From NCBI GenBank assembly GCA_003696075.1, contig RFHH01000141.1, forward strand, positions 1 through 42,881: a DNA stretch of 42,881 nucleotides. The letters are read 5' to 3'. This document shows, piece by piece, positions 39,784 to 42,881 of this stretch. This stretch comes from Acidobacteriota bacterium. Lineage in GTDB: Bacteria > Acidobacteriota > Polarisedimenticolia > J045. The translations under genes and the position numbers were made by a program. The number at the start of each line of letters is the position of its first letter. Position 1 is the first letter of the stretch. The notes beneath the pieces are model-generated. The model did no database searches, was not told the origin of the DNA, and was given only the letters and a program-made list of their open reading frames with translations.

Positions 39784-40466
39784 TCGAGCTCACCGGTGTC
39801 GGCCGGCGCTTCCGCGTCGGCGACCAGTTCGTCGACGCCCTCAAGGAGGTCGACCTGACGATCGCCTCCGGCGAGTACGTGTCGGTGATGGGGCCGTCCG
39901 GCTCCGGCAAGTCGACTCTCCTGCACATCCTCGGCCTGCTCGACCGCCCCACTTCGGGCCGGTACCGGCTGGGCGGCCGCGACGTGGGCAGTCTGGGCGA
40001 AGCCGAGCAGGCGCGGGTGCGGCGGGAGCGGGTGGGGTTCGTGTTCCAGTTCTTCCACCTCGTCCCGCGGATGACGGCGGCCCAGAACGTCGAGCTGCCG
40101 CTGCTTCTGGCCGGTGTCCCGGCCGCCGAGCGGAGGCGGCGCGTGGAGCGGGCGATCGAGGCGTTCGGACTCGCCGACCGCGCGAACCACCGCCCCGATC
40201 AGCTCTCCGGGGGGCAGCGGCAGCGGGTGGCCATCGCGCGCGCCACCGTGATGGAACCGGAGCTGCTCCTCGCCGACGAGCCCACGGGCAACCTCGACCG
40301 CGCCTCCGGATTCGAGGTGCTCGAGTTGCTCGAGGAGCTCAACGCGCGCGGCATCACGCTGGTGGTGGTGACCCACGACCCGGAGATCGGCGGGCGTGCC
40401 CGCCGCTGCATCCGCCTGATGGACGGCCGGATCGTCGAGGACCGGCCGAGGGAGACGGCCGAGTGA
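39780..40466 (+). CDS. ABC transporter ATPase (MacB/LolD-like)
   Basis: A 228-residue ATPase with Walker A GPSGSGKST (about 39-47), Q-loop FQFFHLVPRM, signature LSGGQRQR, Walker B LLLADEPT and the D-loop/H-loop (NLD, THDPE). The compact size and RVGFVFQFFHLVPRMTA segment are typical of the MacB/LolD/FtsE family that drives mechanotransmission rather than transport across the membrane. GTG start inside the adaptor stop; its own stop overlaps the first permease start (GTGA, 40463-40466). Confidence 0.94.
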   Translation: MIELTGVGRRFRVGDQFVDALKEVDLTIASGEYVSVMGPSGSGKSTLLHILGLLDRPTSGRYRLGGRDVGSLGEAEQARVRRERVGFVFQFFHLVPRMTAAQNVELPLLLAGVPAAERRRRVERAIEAFGLADRANHRPDQLSGGQRQRVAIARATVMEPELLLADEPTGNLDRASGFEVLELLEELNARGITLVVVTHDPEIGGRARRCIRLMDGRIVEDRPRETAE

Positions 40467-41668
40467 CGGCGGCGGACCTGGCGCGGTTCACGCTCGGCAG
40501 CCTCGGGGGGGCGCGCCTCCGGTCCGGCCTCACCCTGCTCGCGATGGCGATCGGCGTGGCCTCGGTGGTGGTCCTCACCGGCCTGGGGGAGGCGGCGCGG
40601 CGCTACGTCACCGGGCAGTTCGCCGCGCTGGGCACGCACCTGCTGATCGTCCTGCCGGGGCGTTCGGAGACGACCGGCGGCCCGCCGCCGATCCTCGGGG
40701 AGGTGCCGCGCGACCTGACGATCGACGACGCGCTCGCCCTGCTGCGCTCGCGGGCCGTCCGGCGCGTCGCGCCGATCGCCGTCGGCGCGGCGCCGGTGTC
40801 CCACGGCCCCTACGAGCGGGAGGTGACGATCATCGGATCGACGGCGGACTTCGCGCCGATCCGGAGGCTGAGGATGGCCTCGGGACGGTTCCTGCCGCCG
40901 CGCGACCCCCACCGCCCGTCCGCGGTCGCGGTGATCGGCGGGACGGTGCGGCGCGAACTCTTTCGGGGAGAAAACCCCCTCGGGCGATGGATCAGGATCG
41001 GCGACCGGCGCTACCGCGTGATCGGCGTGCTCGCCTCCTCCGGCCGCGCCCTGGGCCTCGACCTCGACGAGATGGTGGTCATCCCGGTCGCTTCGGCGCT
41101 GTCGCTGTTCGACACCTCGTCCCTGTTCCGCATCCTCGTCGAGGCGCGCGGGCGCGACGCGATCCCGGCGGCCCGCCGGGCGGTGGTCGAGATCATCCGG
41201 GAGCGGCACGACGGCGAGGACGACGTGACGGTGATCACCCAGGACGCGGTGCTGGCGACGTTCGACCGGATCCTGCGGACGATGACGCTCGCGGTGGCCG
41301 GCATCGCCGCCGTCAGCCTGGCCGTCGCCGGCGTGCTGGTGATGAACGTCATGCTCGTCTCCGTCACCCAGCGGACCGAGGAAGTCGGCCTGCTCAAGGC
41401 GCTCGGCTCCCCGCCGGGCCAGATCCTGCGGCTGTTCCTCGCCGAGGCCGCGGCCCTGTCGCTTCTCGGCGCCGCCGCGGGCACCGCGCTGGGCTACGCC
41501 GGTGCAGCGCTCGTGCACCGCCTCTATCCGATCCTCGACACGGTCCCTCCCGTCTGGGCGCCCGCCGCGGCGGCCGGGATCGCCTTGGCGGCGGGCCTTC
41601 TGTTCGGGGTCGCGCCGGCGCGCCGGGCGGCGGCGCTCGATCCCGTCGCGGCGCTGGGCCGGCGATGA
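40463..41668 (+). CDS. MacB-type ABC permease, first copy
   Basis: A 401-residue membrane protein with the MacB/FtsX layout: one N-terminal helix (RSGLTLLAMAIGVASVVVLTGL, with the GEAARRY continuation), a large periplasmic domain (about 45-270) and three C-terminal helices (about 275-305, 325-350 and 370-390). Conserved marks are VTQRTEEVGLLKALGSPPGQILRLFLAEA and the closing GVAPARRAAALDPVAALGR. It pairs with the ATPase by overlap and with a second, related permease that follows. GTG start. Confidence 0.92.
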   Translation: MTAADLARFTLGSLGGARLRSGLTLLAMAIGVASVVVLTGLGEAARRYVTGQFAALGTHLLIVLPGRSETTGGPPPILGEVPRDLTIDDALALLRSRAVRRVAPIAVGAAPVSHGPYEREVTIIGSTADFAPIRRLRMASGRFLPPRDPHRPSAVAVIGGTVRRELFRGENPLGRWIRIGDRRYRVIGVLASSGRALGLDLDEMVVIPVASALSLFDTSSLFRILVEARGRDAIPAARRAVVEIIRERHDGEDDVTVITQDAVLATFDRILRTMTLAVAGIAAVSLAVAGVLVMNVMLVSVTQRTEEVGLLKALGSPPGQILRLFLAEAAALSLLGAAAGTALGYAGAALVHRLYPILDTVPPVWAPAAAAGIALAAGLLFGVAPARRAAALDPVAALGRR

Positions 41669-42873
41669 ACGGTCCCCGCACCGTCGATCTCGCCGCCTTG
41701 GCCCTCGGCGCGGTGCGCGCCCACCGGCTGCGCTCCGGCCTCACCGCCCTCGGCATCGCGGTCGGCGTCGCCGCGGTGGTCCTGCTCACGTCGATCGGGG
41801 AGGGCGTGCAGCGCTACGTGCTCAGCGAGTTCACCCAGTTCGGCACGACGCTCATCGCGGTCAACCCGGGCAAGACGACGACCTTCGGCGTGTCGGGGGC
41901 GCTGATCGGGACTGTGCGCCCGCTGAGCCTCGACGACGCCCTGGCGCTGCGGCGCCTTCCGTACGTCGACGGGGTCGTTCCGGTGGTGCAGGGCAACGCG
42001 GCGGTCGAGGGGAACGGGCGCACGCGGCGCACGATGGTGCTCGGCGTGGGCCCGGAGATGCCCTCGGTCTACCGCTTCCGCGTCGCCGCCGGGCGCTTTC
42101 TGCCGGAGGACGACCCCAGCGCCCCGCGGGCGCTCGCCGTGCTGGGGGCGAAGGTCCGCGACGAGCTGTTCGGGGCGGCGAACCCGCTGGGACGACGCAT
42201 CCGCATCGGGGGGGAACGCTACCGCGTCGCCGGGGTGATGGAATCGAAGGGCCAGGTGCTCGGGTTCGACCTCGACGACGCCGTCTACATCCCCGCGGCC
42301 CGCGCCCTGGAGATGTTCGACCGCGAGGGGTTGATGGAGATCGACGTGCTCTACAGGCCCGGCGCCCCCGAGGACGAGGTCGTCGCCTCCCTGCGGAGAA
42401 CGCTCGTCGCCCGCCACGGGAGGGAGGACTTCACGATCACCACCCAGACGCAGATGCTGGAGGTCCTCGGATCGATCCTCGACGTCCTGAAGTTCGCCGT
42501 CGGGGCTCTCGGCGGAATTTCCCTCCTCGTGGGCGGCATCGGCATCCTGACGATCATGACGATCGCCGTCGGCGAGCGGACCCCCGAGATCGGCCTGCTG
42601 CGCGCGCTCGGGGCCGAGCGGGGCGACGTGCTCAGGCTCTTCCTCGGCGAGGCGATCCTCCTCGCCGCGATCGGAGGCGCCGCCGGACTCGTCCTCGGCG
42701 CCGGGGGTGGACGCCTGCTGGCGCTCGCGCTTCCCGGCCTGCCGGTGCACACGCGCTGGAGCTTCGCCGTGCTGGCCGAGGCGATCGCCGTCGCGATCGG
42801 CCTCGCCGCCGGAATCCTCCCCGCCCGGCGCGCCGCCCGGCTCGATCCGATTCTCGCCCTGCGCGAGCCGTGA
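41665..42873 (+). CDS. MacB-type ABC permease, second copy
   Basis: A 402-residue paralogue of the preceding permease with the same layout: N-terminal helix (LRSGLTALGIAVGVAAVVLLTSIGE is split by the family pattern), periplasmic domain with RVAAGRFLPEDD, then VGERTPEIGLLRALGAERGDVLRLFLGEA and GILPARRAARLDPILALR at the end. ATGA overlap (41665-41668) with the first permease. The two permeases could form a heterodimer driven by a shared ATPase. The stop lies 8 nt from the window end, so later genes of the operon are not seen. Confidence 0.92.
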   Translation: MNGPRTVDLAALALGAVRAHRLRSGLTALGIAVGVAAVVLLTSIGEGVQRYVLSEFTQFGTTLIAVNPGKTTTFGVSGALIGTVRPLSLDDALALRRLPYVDGVVPVVQGNAAVEGNGRTRRTMVLGVGPEMPSVYRFRVAAGRFLPEDDPSAPRALAVLGAKVRDELFGAANPLGRRIRIGGERYRVAGVMESKGQVLGFDLDDAVYIPAARALEMFDREGLMEIDVLYRPGAPEDEVVASLRRTLVARHGREDFTITTQTQMLEVLGSILDVLKFAVGALGGISLLVGGIGILTIMTIAVGERTPEIGLLRALGAERGDVLRLFLGEAILLAAIGGAAGLVLGAGGGRLLALALPGLPVHTRWSFAVLAEAIAVAIGLAAGILPARRAARLDPILALREP

Positions 42874-42881
42874 CCGCGCCG

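Overview
The window is a very GC-rich bacterial chromosome segment with many GTG starts and many 4-nt stop/start overlaps. No rRNA or tRNA gene was recognised. The fused ispDF gene, the rplM-rpsI / rpsB-tsf-pyrH-frr block, the ResB/CcsA (system II) cytochrome c maturation genes and the density of multihaem cytochromes suggest a respiring Gram-negative bacterium, plausibly Acidobacteriota-like. That placement is inference; no marker here settles it.

Region 1 (1-6272, + strand) is one operon for a membrane quinone-linked complex of the iron-sulfur/molybdoenzyme type: anchored pentahaem cytochrome, Tat-exported MopB-family subunit, four-cluster ferredoxin, NrfD-like ten-helix membrane protein and a four-domain cytochrome c. 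The order resembles Alternative Complex III (ActA-B-C) and Qrc (QrcABCD). Region 2 (6235-7341) has no gene but holds three different repeat structures. Region 3 (7342-10725, - strand) encodes a Rieske protein, a fused b6-type cytochrome b and an 11-haem cytochrome c in the place of c1/f.

Region 4 (11327-20771, - strand) is a cytochrome and outer-membrane cluster: tetrahaem cytochrome, NHL-propeller lipoprotein, pentahaem lipoprotein, outer-membrane beta-barrel, NHL-propeller protein, 12-haem cytochrome, 9-haem cytochrome, then a c554-like tetrahaem cytochrome and an unknown secreted protein. Five consecutive junctions overlap, so six genes are translationally coupled. I read this as a trans-envelope electron conduit, possibly with a secreted cytochrome polymer. 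Divergent from it (21099-25314) are resB and ccsA, which would attach haem to all these cytochromes, followed by a convergent anchored tetrahaem cytochrome (25402-26427). By eye the first 26.5 kb carries 58 c-type haem motifs in nine proteins.

Region 5 (27180-30526, - strand) is a compact five-gene operon: radical SAM/SPASM enzyme, NeuD/PglD-like acyltransferase, acyl carrier protein, VOC-fold protein and SDR epimerase. It looks like biosynthesis or modification of a small molecule or surface glycan and is not recognised as a known pathway. A small XRE regulator (30830-31285) lies divergently upstream; a CDF metal exporter follows.

Region 6 (32329-38417, - strand) is core housekeeping: rplM, rpsI, rpsB, tsf, pyrH, frr, ispDF, gap. 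Region 7 (38623-42873, + strand) is a MacAB-like exporter: periplasmic adaptor, ATPase and two permeases.

The most notable non-coding items are a pair of ~145-nt elements with inverted ends (6635-6779 and 26926-27071), a 67-70 nt tandem repeat running into the 3' end of a cytochrome gene, a perfect 34-nt direct repeat pair, and a 14-bp perfect inverted repeat in the leader of the cytochrome cluster.
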